A stretch of 64,000 bases of DNA from Ilyonectria destructans (GCA_020740775.1 JAHEWK010000004.1:744001-808000); one strand, 5' to 3'. Counted from the stretch's first letter, positions 25,101 to 36,030 are shown. A program made the numbers and translations. The notes: generated by a model from the sequence alone, not told the origin.

Positions 25101-25681
25101 AGTTAAGCCCTCCAACACTTGGTCAGTAACCATCACCTACACTTTTCAAGACAATACCCCCAAGGCTATGCGTTACGAAGATGATCGGTCGACGCGAGGA
25201 CTAAGTTCTCGTTAGTGTCTTGACGGACACCCATTATGCACCCCATACATTGGTCAATTTCCGCTTCGTACTCAAGTCCGACACTAGAGCCCGTGCGTGA
25301 TCGTATAGATATAAGCTACTTAAGCTAGAAGTAGCATGTGTTCTCGCGTCGTAGCCCCAGGAAAGGATTCGAGCTCTGGGTAGGTCGTCGGGGAGGAGAT
25401 CGCGGAGCCAGTGGACTCCATTCTTCGCGGTCCATGTCTTCTCTCGGTGGCCGTTCAGGCCATGGACGGCGACGATGCTACAGCGTGACCAGTCAGACAC
25501 AAACACACAACTTGCAAATAGCAACCCTCTGAGACACCACTACTCACTCAACGATGGGATCGACACCCTCGAAGATGACGTCAAGTCCTCGTGGACGCTC
25601 AACAGCCCCGGTTGGCGTAGTGGAGTGAGGGTTTTTGGCGGGCCTTTGGGTGGATCGAAAAATCCGCTTCCAGGATGGCAT
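22117..25681 (-). CDS. Fungal NLR: SesB-like hydrolase / NB-ARC / TPR
   Basis: This is a predicted STAND-type immune or incompatibility receptor. Seven exons (25681-25548, 25477-25249, 25200-25141, 25089-24778, 24729-24525, 24465-23761, 23705-22117) join in frame to 1077 residues. The N-terminal SesB-like alpha/beta hydrolase runs from DIVAVHGLNGH (about 45) through the nucleophile elbow THSLGG (Ser133) to ILVVPKSSAVV and HADHKNMVKF (about 245-290). The NB-ARC has P-loop GLGGMGKT (363-370), Walker B LWLIVYDNYD (446-455), MTTRS and GLPLAL. The C-terminus is a kinesin-light-chain-type TPR array (about 770-1050) of 42-residue repeats. All key motifs are intact and no stop interrupts the frame, so the gene looks functional. 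The ATG at 25681 leaves a 44-residue lead before DIVAVHG; this start is the least certain part. Confidence 0.9.
22369..22998 (-). repeat. Five 126-bp TPR-coding repeats arranged as dimers
   Basis: On the minus strand, repeats begin at 22998, 22872, 22746, 22620 and 22494, spaced exactly 126 bases (42 codons). A sixth, diverged unit starts at 22368. Repeats 2 and 4 share one subtype (SEAESMYKRALQGYEKAWG, HTSTL.TINN); repeats 3 and 5 share another (SEAEAMYERALQG.EKAWG, HISTLDTVNN). The higher-order unit is therefore 252 bases (22872-22621 and 22620-22369). Confidence 0.92.
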
Positions 25682-26651
25682 TGTAAGTCGATGAAACTGG
25701 GTGCTGTTGTCAGTCAATTTCTTAGCACAAACAGTGTAGATATTGGGAATGCCCAGTTCAGCCCAACAAGCCAAAGTGTGGATTGCCGAAACACGTGTTC
25801 GGCTGCGGTCGACCAGGCTGCGTTCATTTTCGGCCATTGCGATGCGCCTGAATTATCGATGCACTTGTGCACAGCCACATATGGACGCCTTGTTTAGACA
25901 ACTTTACAGCCTTTTCGCGCCGACGCTGAATCTGTGCCTGTACCGCCATCAAACACGCATGTCTATCAAATTTTATTACTTTAAATTACACGCCGAAAGT
26001 GAAGTGTAGGGGGGTTTTAATGTGTCACCTTATTCCAGGAATATTCGCCGGCAATATCTGTTTTGCAGTATAAACGACGCGGGCCTACGACGCGGGGGTA
26101 GCAGCAGACGCTCTGTGGGGATCTGTCTCGGTGGAGTGAAGCGGGGGTACAGTGGGGGTGCGAAAAAAACGACAATTTACCGATTTCCCGCTCGAGAAAT
26201 TCAATGCCTGCGCGTATGCAGGCGGTTGTAGAGGCAAATGGATGGTACACAAAGTATTGATATAATTCATATTAAACCCCAGCTTCTGGACTTCAATTTG
26301 GTCTAGTATATGATTTTCTATGGCATTTATTGAGAGTATGGTAGCTGGTTAAAGATTGTGGTGTACAATAGATTCATGGGCTTCCTCTCAGGGCTAGCCA
26401 CAGTGAGCAGTTTGAAATGTCTCTACGACTTACTTCTCCCTTTGACTGTGTTAATAAGGCAACACTTAAGCTTGGCGGCCCGCACTTCGGACGTGGTCAC
26501 ACGTCCTTACGGAGGGCGACGGTCCGCTTTTGGACCAGGTCGACCTGCAGTTCCGCCGAAGCAACGCCTTCAGCGGCGACTTGTTCATTACATTCTGCTA
26601 CTTAGAGCTCGCTAGCTTTCGCTTGGCACCCAAGGCACCGCAAATTCGTTT

Positions 26652-26689
26652 GCGGGGGAGAGACTGAACTGGCATATCTGCCCGCGGGG
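26652..26689 (+). promoter_or_regulatory. Two CreA-like GCGGGG motifs upstream of amylase
   Basis: GCGGGG at 26652-26657 and 26684-26689 match the SYGGRG consensus of the carbon catabolite repressor CreA/CRE1. They lie about 430-460 bases upstream of the amylase ATG. Glucose repression of an amylase would make sense, but the motif is short and the assignment is inferred. Confidence 0.3.
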
Positions 26690-26948
26690 GAGGGGCTAAC
26701 TGAAGCTGGATCCACTCAAGTCCGGGACGCACTGCAACCCCACGGGGTAGTCTAACTGGCTGGGCCGAAGAGATTGAAATATTCGTCGATGAGGCATGTT
26801 GGCAAAGGACCGACTAGATGATGAACATGGATAACGGACCGACTGACTAGGCGATGAGGGAGGCACGCGAGTGATGGCCTGACTACTGTGTAGCAGGTTC
26901 GTGGACGGGCTCAGGAGTTCCTATTGAACAGATGCCTCGTACGAACGA

Positions 26949-26960
26949 ATATATATAATA
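26949..26960 (+). promoter_or_regulatory. TATA box of the alpha-amylase gene
   Basis: ATATATATAATA lies about 155-165 bases before the ATG at 27115, the same spacing as at other TATA-containing genes in this window. Confidence 0.5.
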
Positions 26961-27114
26961 GATGGATGTTCTCTCTTTCATCTTCATCTCATCTTCATCA
27001 TACAACAATCAATATTACCAATTTTGTTCTATCCTGTGTCGTGTCTTCGCTGTGCACACACGCCCTTGAGGTTATTGGTATAAAAGATCCCACGAAGCCT
27101 CCGGAACCTCCATC

Positions 27115-28494
27115 ATGGCACGCCAGACCGGCCTCGCTGCAGCCGTAGCGCTGGCAGCCGCTGGCCTCATGGTCATGACCCCTCCTGTCGTCAACGCCTC
27201 CCCGCCTGGCACCAAGGACGTCACTGCTGTCCTTTTCGAGTGGAACTTCAACTCCATCGCCAAGGAGTGCACCAACACCATCGGTCCCGCCGGCTACGGA
27301 TATGTCCAGGTCTCTCCGCCTGCCGAACACATTCAGGGTTCGCAGTGGTGGACCTCGTACCAGCCCGTGTCGTACCGGATTGCCGGGCGCCTCGGCGATC
27401 GCGCGTCCTTCCTGAACATGGTTAATACTTGCCACGGAGCCGGCGTCAAGGTCATCGTCGACACCGTCATCAACCACATGTCGGCCGGGAGTGGAACCGG
27501 CACCGGCGGCTCGTCGTACTCCAAGTATAACTACCCGGGCCTCTACTCCTCCGCCGACTTCGACGACTGCACCTCCGCCGTCTCCAACTACGCCGACAGT
27601 TGGAACGTCCAGCACTGCGAACTTGTCGGCCTGGCTGATCTGGACACCCCCGAGGAGTACCCCCGCAAGGCCATCGCCGGCTACATAAACGACCTGCTCA
27701 GCCTCGGCGTCGACGGCTTCCGCATCGACGCCGCCAAGCACATGGCAACTGAAGACCTTGCTAATATCAAGTCCCGCCTGGCCAACCCGTCCGTGTACTG
27801 GAAGCAGGAGGTCATCTACGGCGCCGGGGAAGCCGTCCAGCCCACTGCGTACACCGGCAACGGCGACGTCCAGGAGTTCCGCTACGCCTACGACCTCAAG
27901 CGCGTCTTCAACAACGAGAAGCTCGCCTATCTGAAGAATTACGGGGAGGGTTGGGGCTACATGAGCAGCTCCATCGCCGCCGTCTTCGTCGACAACCACG
28001 ACACCGAGCGCAACGGTGCCACTCTCAATTACAAGGACAACGCCAAGTACACGCTGGCCAACGTCTTCATGCTCGCCTACCCCTACGCCGCCACGGATGT
28101 GCACTCCGGCTACGAATTCTCCGACACGGACGCTGGACCGCCTAATAACGGCGCCGTTAACGCCTGCTGGCAGGACGGCTGGAAATGCCAGCACGCTTGG
28201 CCCGAGATCATGCGCATGGTCGCCTTCCGCAACGCCGTCCGCGGCCAAGGGCTAACGAACTGGTGGGACAATGGCAACAACGCCATCGGCTTCGGACGGG
28301 GCAACCAGGGGTACGTCGCCATCAACCACGAGTCAAGCTCAGTGACCCAGACATACCAAACTTCGCTGCCCGCGGGCACGTACTGCAACGTGCAGAGCAA
28401 CACCTACGTGACAGTGAATTCGAGCGGCCAGTTCACCGCCACCCTGGGCTCCGATACCGCGCTGGCCATCTACGCCGGGAAGACATCCTGCTGA
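27115..28494 (+). CDS. Secreted alpha-amylase, GH13, actinobacterial type
   Basis: This intronless gene encodes 459 residues, predicted to hydrolyse internal alpha-1,4 bonds of starch and glycogen outside the cell. A signal peptide covers about residues 1-28. GH13 motifs are DTVINH (116-121), GFRIDAAKH (nucleophile Asp205), the KQEVI region (acid/base Glu232) and FVDNHDTER (Asp296), all intact. The sequence closely follows Streptomyces alpha-amylases along its length, for example [20 protein letters not shown] and [15 protein letters not shown]. It is unlike the usual fungal Taka-amylase family. The site matching the chloride-ligand Arg of animal enzymes is replaced (ATDVHSG), as in Streptomyces. 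The C-terminal small domain is present; no starch-binding domain is seen. Transfer from an actinobacterium is likely. The 416-codon antisense ORF is a shadow. Confidence 0.95.
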   Translation: MARQTGLAAAVALAAAGLMVMTPPVVNASPPGTKDVTAVLFEWNFNSIAKECTNTIGPAGYGYVQVSPPAEHIQGSQWWTSYQPVSYRIAGRLGDRASFLNMVNTCHGAGVKVIVDTVINHMSAGSGTGTGGSSYSKYNYPGLYSSADFDDCTSAVSNYADSWNVQHCELVGLADLDTPEEYPRKAIAGYINDLLSLGVDGFRIDAAKHMATEDLANIKSRLANPSVYWKQEVIYGAGEAVQPTAYTGNGDVQEFRYAYDLKRVFNNEKLAYLKNYGEGWGYMSSSIAAVFVDNHDTERNGATLNYKDNAKYTLANVFMLAYPYAATDVHSGYEFSDTDAGPPNNGAVNACWQDGWKCQHAWPEIMRMVAFRNAVRGQGLTNWWDNGNNAIGFGRGNQGYVAINHESSSVTQTYQTSLPAGTYCNVQSNTYVTVNSSGQFTATLGSDTALAIYAGKTSC

Positions 28495-29968
28495 GAGCCT
28501 ATCCTACCCGCTAGGTGACGATTATCGATAGCAGCAGCAACGTCTTCTCGGAGTGCCCGGGGGTGGCAGTGTACATCACAACCTAATGATCCCGGTCGGT
28601 CATGTCAAGAGCGTCGCTATCAGATGGAGATTGCTTTCATGTGTTCCTTTCATTCTTTAAGCCTTAGTATCTATCCGATTTATATAGCAGGCATTACGAA
28701 ATAGCACAGCTCACAGGCATATCGCACAAATTATCCCTGACCCTATGTTGAATATGGCCAATGTCTGTCTAAGTTCTTCTAACGTTGCGACAACCCGGTA
28801 CCCCTGGCCGGCGGTCTACTTCTTCTATCTGCCTATCTTAATTATAGAAGCTATACTATTACTGCTACAGGTAATAAATGCTAAATTAGTAGTTGTTGGA
28901 GTCATTAGGAGGCAGAGGTTGTCAAGCATTACTACGCCCCTAGCAGCCTTCCAGTTCTTGGGGCTGCCATGGCTCTGGCTCTCAAGTCTCATCTTCTCGA
29001 AGCTGGGGCTGACACTCTCAGTCCTTGCTTTATCGAGCTCCATTGGATTGGCCTCGGGAGCGGTGGAGGTGCATGTACTTCGTGGTGGGCTTTGTTTCTT
29101 CGCTCAAGGCACTATGGTCGCGAAACCAAGGCGACGTGATTGAAGAAAATCGTTGAGTAGAAAAGCGAACAGGCTGCATTATACAACAGACCGTAAGCAC
29201 TTTGCTGGCATGGCTGACCTTGAATGTCTCTGCGAACCCGTCCCTCGCTGCGCCTGTTGGGTTTCCAGGCTCAAAGAACCAACTACTCACCATTATCTTT
29301 AATACACTACTGATTCTGAGGAGACCCATGTTTAAATAAAACAAAAATCTCCCAAAATGTCTCATCAAATGCTTAGCTACCATACTCGAGATGAATTGAT
29401 TCCTATTTCTGAGGATTGATTGTTGCTTTTGGGAAAGCATGCGATTTGGCAGTTTAAAGCGGTGCACTGTGGAGGTTTTCCTTCTGGCGCATGATTACTC
29501 ATCCCGGAATTACCACCAAGTCCGACTCAAAAGATTCTGTGACGGGACCAGGCGTATTTACTACATCCATACAAGCCATATATGGTGCTCCTCTTTTGCC
29601 TTGCCGGCTAATCAGTTCGACAGATTCTATTCGGTGGACCCGAAAGCCACAGACCCCAGCCCGTCAGTGCAAACCATAATTGCCGTCTCTATTCGGGATA
29701 CGAGGCGAGGACATGCTAATTACCCGTACGCGTATTTTAATTTTAGAGAGGCTTGTTCTGTCTAAAAACTTTATTTTCATGCTTGTTTTAGGCCCTTGAC
29801 TTTGACTTTGACTTTGCTGGGTTTCTTGATTCATCCTTTGCAATCCTTTGAATGTCCATGCGTATATTATGGAGGAATCCGTATTGGAGGAAGCTTGTGT
29901 CATGTCATACACTGCGGCTGTGGGACGTAATGTCAGAATACGCATGACATGGGAGAGCATGAATTCTA

Positions 29969-29993
29969 TTCTTCGGCAGTTATTGCCGAAGAA
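29969..29993. repeat. Perfect 10-bp inverted repeat with 5-base loop
   Basis: Arms TTCTTCGGCA (29969-29978) and TGCCGAAGAA (29984-29993) flank GTTAT. No U-run follows and no gene is adjacent; its role is unknown. Confidence 0.7.
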
Positions 29994-31544
29994 GATTCCT
30001 CAAGACTCTTCTTTGCCAAGACGACACCACTCCTCCATCTTCGCCCACAAGGGAGCCCAGCAACGTCACGCTGAGCAATCTGCGCTGTCAAATTCGTAAA
30101 ACTCACAACAGGCCAACTCATCAAAGCCGATCTCCTACGTAGTAAAGTCATGTCACTGCGTTGATCTTACGCGTCCCCCATCCTTCGGCAACCCAAAAAA
30201 CCTCATCGATCGGCCATCTTGCAGCCTTGGCGAAACATGTCTATCGGTGAGCGAGCAGCCAAAACAACGCCGCCATCATGAGGCGCACTCAACACGCTCT
30301 TCTGATTGTCCGAGGAGGTTTCGTTCCAAAGATAGAAACACACCAAAACGCGTGGCCTTGGGGGGCTCTGCTGGCGCTCTCCCGCCTCCCACTGCAACTG
30401 CGCGGCTCGTCTGGTCTCGTGGTTTAATCCCGCGCGGGCATTTGTTTGGGCTGGCGATGGGATGGTGGAGACGCTGCTGGATGTGAAACAATGCACCTCG
30501 CCCGAGAGTTCGACTTGGCGGATTTACGGATTGCTCACGCGACCACAGAGAAGGATTGAGAAGATCTGCAGCAACTTTAATGCCCCGGCACAGCTGGAGG
30601 CAGGGTTGCGCGTCGTCGAAGCCACGCTCGTGAAGATCAAACATCCACTCTCACTCCACATTTTGCAGCATGGAGATGGAGATGGCCTCGATTCAGGCTC
30701 TGACTATTCGTAGACTCCCAAGATGCCCAAACATTCACACATTCATCCTCTCAACCGCACAGGATGTCTCCAACACTCCTCATAAATCCCTGTCCAGTCG
30801 GTTTGCCGCCAGCCCACACAGAGGGGCCCACGCAAATTACGTCGTCCGGGGGGGCTGATGCATTGGAAAATATACAAGCTTGTTCTTGGCGTAGGTAGTT
30901 TCCTCCACACTCTAAAACCCTAAACCAAAGTTTTCATTTCGTTTGGGGGACTTTGGAAACACCAAAAAATATCCGGCAGTCGGCGGGAGTGAGCGCCGTT
31001 GGGGATGGGAACGCGGAGAGGCGGAAGATGCTCGCGGTGGTTTCGGGACTGCACCGATGAGGCTACGAATGCTGTCAGATTGTGAATTCCTCGTTCTTCT
31101 CACACTCTGGCTGGCTGCAGCAGACTTAGTCACTACGCATTATCGCCCATCATGACGCTCGCCAAGACCACTCCGCCTCCGCAGGGCCCCGCGGCTTGGC
31201 GGAACCAGATCCTTCAGAGAACAGAGCTCGACAAGCTTTATCCCAGAGCCCATCAGCCCATGTCCATCATTGGCAGTGACATGCAAGACTCCACAGCTAT
31301 TCTCGGTTGCGCCGAGCCGTTTCTGCGCGGACGGGGAGCAGCGGAGTTGGGGCTTTGCCTTGCTGCTTTGCTTTTCATTTGACGCTCGGGTGGCTTGGGG
31401 AAGATCGCCATCTGGACGGACGCCATGGAGACACAGAGTCTGCCAAGGCCTGCGGACTGGAGAGTAGCGAGATGTCGATGCGCGTGGAGTTTGGGTCAAT
31501 TTGCCAAGAGTCGAGCGTTGAGGCATGACGCTCGTGGTTCCATG

Positions 31545-31550
31545 TATAAA
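31545..31550 (+). promoter_or_regulatory. TATA box of the GPI-protein gene
   Basis: TATAAA in TGTATAAATAATC, 160 bases before the ATG at 31705. Confidence 0.5.
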
Positions 31551-31704
31551 TAATCATGACATCCCTCGTCTTGGAATGAATTGCTCAACACCAGCATCAA
31601 CACATCCACATCTTCATTCACATTCACATCCACCACACTCACAACTCTTCTCATCAATTACATATCCAACTTCAACTTCACAAACCCAACTCCCTCCAAT
31701 CATC

Positions 31705-32513
31705 ATGTACGCCAACAAGATCGCCCTAGCCATTGCGCCTCTCTTCCTCCTCGCCCGCGCCGACCTCCAGCTCGACAACGACGACGTGCCCACCGCCTGC
31801 AGGTCCATCTGCGGGCCCATCGTGACATTGACAAACGCCTGCGAGGTCGACCTGAGCGGCAGCGACGACACCGACCGCAATGAGAACCGCCTCGAGGCTC
31901 AGTGCATCTGTACCAACGACAGCTTCGACGTCGGCCACATTGCTGCGCTGTGCGCCGACTGCATGCGCCAGAACTTCCGTGTTCGGGACAACGATGATGA
32001 CAATGACAATGATGACGATGACAATGACAATGATGACCGGAATGATGACTGGGACTACGCTGACCTCGAGGGTGAGTACTTCCCTACCTTACTGAGCCGT
32101 CTTTGCAGTATACTAACAACCCCATAGAGGTAAAGGACATCCTCCGCACCTGCGGCTGGACAACCTCCAGCTACGCCTCCGCCTCCTCCACCGAAGCTGA
32201 CGGCATCACCGTCGATGCCACGGCTCCCACGGCCCTCTCGCAGTTGACCACGACCATCGTGCCCGGCTCAACCCGCACCAAGAACTCCGACACTGCGACC
32301 GTCAGCATCACCGGCAGCGGAGCCACGGCCACGGCCACGACCTCCGGCAGCTCCGGCTCCAACTCGGACGACTCGTCCAACACCGACAGCTCCGGCTCTA
32401 CTGCAAGCAACAGCGCTGCGCAGGCCAGCCAGACTGACAACGCTGCGCCTGCGCTGGCTCCCCTGGGTGTTGCGGGCTTTGCTGTCGCTGGCGCCTTTCT
32501 CATGATGGCTTAA
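31705..32513 (+). CDS. GPI-anchored eight-cysteine cell-surface protein (CAP22-like)
   Basis: This predicted cell-wall or plasma-membrane surface protein has exons 31705-32071 and 32128-32513, giving 250 residues. A signal peptide spans about 1-19 (cleavage near ARA/D). Eight cysteines (32, 36, 46, 67, 69, 83, 86, 131) form a compact Cys-rich domain with the C-x-C pair QCICTN. An Asp/Asn-rich tract fills residues 95-118, just before the intron. The second exon encodes a Ser/Thr/Ala-rich stalk, likely O-glycosylated, and a hydrophobic C-terminal tail (GVAGFAVAGAFLMMA) typical of a GPI signal. The pattern resembles the appressorial CAP22-like and CFEM-like families, but the Cys spacing is not a strict CFEM. 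The family label is moderate; surface anchoring is well supported. Confidence 0.85.
31987..32058 (+). repeat. Asp/Asn-coding GAT/AAT/GAC/GAA-like tract
   Basis: Imperfect short repeats such as GATGACAATGAC encode an almost pure Asp/Asn stretch (residues 95-118) of the surface protein. Replication slippage could change its length. Confidence 0.8.
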
Positions 32514-32943
32514 GTCCAGCGGTGTTTTAACATCGTCCTCTTTCGAATTGGTGGTGGAATCATGTGTCTTTCTTTGGTGTTTTGGTCCATACGACCACCC
32601 CTATTCGGGGACATTGCATAGACGGCTGTTCGACCAGAAGAGCCGTGCTAGGAAGGGTTGCGTGGTTTCGGATGCTAGTATTAACTAGATTTTCTTTCAT
32701 CTGGCATTTTTTATTCATCTGGCATTTATAGACTGATAATGAACTCATGAAGAACAAGATTGTCTGAATACCCGGGCTTCTGTGTGTAATGGTTATCCTG
32801 ATTGAATGGCTAACCGCAAGTGTATTCCCGCCCCCAACACTTACACGGCAGATCAAGCACGAAGACATGTGCCCGTCTGACATGTATCAGAGAAACCCGT
32901 TACTCCAACTAGATATTTCCTCAGCCCATCATCTCTCCTCCTT
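32514..32943. other. Intergenic between convergent genes
   Basis: 3' UTRs of the GPI-protein gene (+) and the 32944 gene (-). Nothing else was seen. Confidence 0.6.
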
Positions 32944-33632
32944 CTACAGCTCAAACCTCGCATCCCCTTCAAAGTGCCTCTGCGCAACCTCCAGCTCCCG
33001 ATCAAACTCCCTCTTCACCTCAAAGAACCCCATCTGCTGCACACACTCCTCCCGCGTGATCTTCACCCTCAACTCGCCCACCAGGTCCTCATACCGCCCC
33101 GCGAGTTGGCGCAGTCGCGTCACGTACGCTCCGCGCCTCTCCCGTTGCACCTGCCGGAACGCCGCGCACTGCAGCGCGTAGAAGCCGTCGTCCGTCGCCC
33201 GTACAAGGCGGACCCGCGCCGAGACCGTCTGCATGAGGCGGTGCACGCGGGCCCGTGGGATGGCGCCCCGGAACGGAGGGTGGAGGTCATGGCTGGGGTA
33301 GGTGTGTTGACGCCAACGGAGGAGACCCAGCCAGTAGGTGACCATGTGGCGGTACGAGAGCCATTCGACGAGGTCGGTCCATTCGTCCATGAGGGCGAGG
33401 ACGGCGTCGCGGAACTCCTTTGTGGAGTTCAAGGCATCGCTCTGCGAGAGTCAGTAGGGCCCGTTGTATATCTTCGTTTGCACACTAGGAGAGAACATAC
33501 ATGGAGGAGGAAGCGGTCGTGGTTAGCGATGAATGCTCCTCTGCAGGCAGCCCCGTTCTGGCGACATGCTAGACACTGTGTTTGTCGATCGTTGCGCCCC
33601 GCGGCGAGCCAGCCCAGAGTGAGGGTAACCAT
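32944..33632 (-). CDS. Uncharacterised 209-residue protein
   Basis: Two exons (33632-33501 and 33441-32944) are joined by a 59-base intron (GTATGT donor, TCGCAG acceptor; 33442-33500), giving 209 residues in frame. The ATG at 33632 is the first in a frame that otherwise opens only with non-ATG codons. The N-terminus has a Cys pair CLACRQNGAAC. The rest is predicted mostly helical and charged, with aromatic-rich segments (WLSYRHMVTYWLGLLRW) and a conserved-looking region RGAIPRARVHRLMQTV. A short hydrophobic start could be a weak signal sequence, but this is unclear. I do not recognise the family and give no function. Confidence 0.6.
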
Positions 33633-33993
33633 TGGCAATGTGAGATGAATACGAACCCGCAATCTCGTGGTTTGTTGAATGGGAGAAACACCAGTGACGC
33701 CAGGCTGGCAACGTGTTGTTATTGTCCAGAAAGGTCTGCTTTATCTTCAAAGTTAATCAAGAACAGGACACCAAGGGACTCAAAACTCTTTTGCTGCGCA
33801 TTGAAAAATGATGCTGTCCACCAGCCCGTACGTATGTATGTTGGCTGTGAATATTCTGTTATTATATTATCTGCAAATCTCCATTTTTACCCCCATATGG
33901 CCGTCGTCTCGTAAAGCAATGATGCAGCAATGTTGAGCCGTCGACAGGTCGATGTAACACACGCATTGAAGCCGTCATCGACCCCTCTTTTTA
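33633..33993. other. Intergenic
   Basis: Promoter of the 33632 gene (-) and 3' side of the permease gene (-). No further feature was recognised. Confidence 0.55.
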
Positions 33994-35691
33994 TCACCTC
34001 CCCGTGTACTTTTTCTCAAGGTACCGCAGAGGGATGTAGAACAGCGAGCTCAGCACAAACGCAACCTCGAACCCAATATCTCCCGTAGTTTTGGCGATGG
34101 GGCCCGTCCACCACACCTGCGCCATGCATGGCACTACCAAGCCGAAGCACAGAATGCCCGAGGCGAGGGCTGCGACGCCGAGGGGCAGCCTCGAGGCAAC
34201 GTTCCAGATGGCGTGGTCGTACGACTCGTAGTTTCCGCGGCGGAAGAAGAGGTGCTCGACGACGACAATGCCGATAAAGGACGCAGACCAGTATCCGATG
34301 AGGGCGACAAAGTTCTCGAGGTTGACGAAGAAGTCGCGCTGGGCCCGGATCGCCACAGGGATGACGATGACGGTCACGACAATGGCAAAGGCGTAACGGG
34401 GAATCTTGATGAGCCCCGGGATGAGTGTCTGGAAGTTGAGCGTGATGGCATACATGGTGCCTCCAGTGTTGCCGAGCAGCGTCAGCGACAGGATGACGAC
34501 GACGAACTTGCCGAACCCGCCAGCGCTGGACAGCATTGCCGCGAGGATGCCACCGACGAGGTTCTGGTCGTAGGCTTCACTCCACTCCGGGACGTTGGGC
34601 AGAGCGCCAGCAATGGCTGCACCGAGCGTCATGAGCGGAATCGTAGGCGCAAGGAGGCCCCAGTAGGTGTAGGTAAACACCCGCCATCTGTGGGGCGGTT
34701 AGCAAAACTCGATCGGCTCCAGAGAATCAGAGATTGCGGGATACTTACGAGGGAACCTTGGGATCAAAGTACGTGGTGAGATCACTGGCAATAGCCGCCC
34801 ACGGGATCATGTAGCTGGCAACAATCATGCCAAAGCTGAGCACCATGCTCGCGGACGCGGGCGTCTCAGGTACCGCCTGCTTCTTGAGGTCCGACCCGCC
34901 GCATCCCGTGGCAATGACGATGGCAATGACGGCGGGAATAGAGGCGTAGGTCTCGTAGTAGTGCAGGACCTTGAATCCGCAAAATGAAATGAATAAGGAG
35001 AGCAGGCCGATGATGACAATGCCGACATCGGGGGTGAGGTGGCCGCCAGAGACTGCAGAGAGGCACTGGCCTCCCACGACGTAAATGATGACGATGAAGC
35101 CGCTGAGAGTAGCCAAGTTCAGCAGCACAGGAATGGAGACAATGTATCGGCTGTAATAAAATCAGTACGGTGAAGCTAAGAGGAGCGCAGTGGTGTTGTC
35201 GTACCCAAAGCTATATCGAGCCTGGATCATTTGCCGCATGCCTGTCTTGGGACCCAAGGTGGCGAGGTATGCCGGGGCAATAGTAGAGAACAAGCCAAAG
35301 AAGAGAATAACCAGAGCCGAGTCTCTGAGGCTCAGACCGTAGGCCAGAGGCCCAAGCATGCCAAAAGTGATGCTGCATCGCGATATGTGAGCAAATATCT
35401 CATTTTGCGCGTCGTCGTACGACCAAATGTCTTTACTCACCCAAGGATGTTGGCGTTGATGGAGAACCACACGGTAAAGATGTTGTAGAAGCGCGTCATC
35501 TGGCGGTCCTCGACCGCAATGGGCTGGATGCCCTTCTCCTCGACTCGTCCCATCCGCAATGCCTTGTGAAATAGTGACGATGCCTTGATGCTGAAGCTGT
35601 CGCTGCGATCATCGTGGTCCACGTCTGGGGCAGCTCGTTGAGCGGGCACCGCAGTCGGGCCTTTTTCCGCATCAGTCGCCACCGTCGCCAT
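33994..35691 (-). CDS. Purine/cytosine permease, NCS1 family (FCY2-like)
   Basis: This plasma-membrane proton symporter is predicted to take up cytosine and purines. The exons are 35691-35441, 35372-35205, 35150-34749 and 34687-33994, giving 504 residues, the usual NCS1 size. The soluble N-terminus (about 75 residues, Asp-rich) ends with EDRQMTRFYNIFTVWFSINANILG, the start of the transmembrane core. Segments characteristic of the fungal FCY family follow: LGPKTGMRQMIQARYSFG, a Gly-rich LSSAGGFGKFVVV loop and NTGGTMYAITLNFQ. About twelve hydrophobic helices are visible. All three introns fall inside the hydrophobic core, and every junction restores conserved sequence. Substrate choice among purines, cytosine and related bases cannot be decided here. 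Confidence 0.92.
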
Positions 35692-36000
35692 GATGAAAGT
35701 TTTTGATCGCTTTTCTTTCCGTCCGCTCAACCAGATATCTCGACGGGTCAGACTCAGCAGAAAGAGTTGCGGGATTGTGACATGATATATGAAAGTTGCG
35801 CAACAGTCACCCCGGCCCGTCGAACAAAAACTGGAAAATTCCAGTAATAGACTCCGGCCTACTGGAGTCATGATTCCGCGGGTCGGTGCTTATTCGCGGC
35901 ATATTAAACCTTGTCATCGGCGCTCGGAGGGCGTGTCGCCAGCTAATCAGACCCGTCGACGACGCTCTAGCGCGAGACAGAATGAGTCTTGGGGCCGTTT

Positions 36001-36030
36001 TGGTGTGCTCTGGTGTGCTTTGGTGTGCTC
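36001..36030 (+). repeat. Three 10-bp direct repeats
   Basis: TGGTGTGCTC, TGGTGTGCTT and TGGTGTGCTC lie head to tail about 310 bases upstream of the permease start (minus strand). Confidence 0.75.

Larger units (their letters stand above)
25682..27114. other. Divergent intergenic region (NLR / alpha-amylase)
   Basis: No gene was supported. It holds the promoters of the NLR (-) and amylase (+), a perfect 7-bp inverted repeat with a 4-base loop (26489-26506), two GCGGGG motifs (26652-26657 and 26684-26689) and a TATA-like ATATATATAATA at 26949-26960. Confidence 0.55.
28495..31704. other. 3.2 kb gene-poor stretch between amylase and GPI-protein gene
   Basis: No gene with recognisable content was found. 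AT-rich patches occur at 28830-28910 and 29740-29790, a short TTTGAC tandem repeat at about 29800-29820, and a 10-bp perfect hairpin at 29969-29993. Isolated ORFs (28745-29143 +, 29030-29467 -, 30276-30644 -) have no domain. The right end is the promoter of the 31705 gene (TATAAA at 31545-31550). Confidence 0.5.

Noticed and set aside
26998..28248. 416-codon minus-strand ORF
   Set aside because: It is the exact antisense of the alpha-amylase exon; it has Val/Gly/Asp-biased composition typical of a shadow frame in GC-rich DNA and no domain.
28745..29467. ORFs on both strands as a transposon gene
   Set aside because: No transposase, reverse transcriptase or terminal repeat was visible; AT-rich patches suggest decay, but identity cannot be supported.
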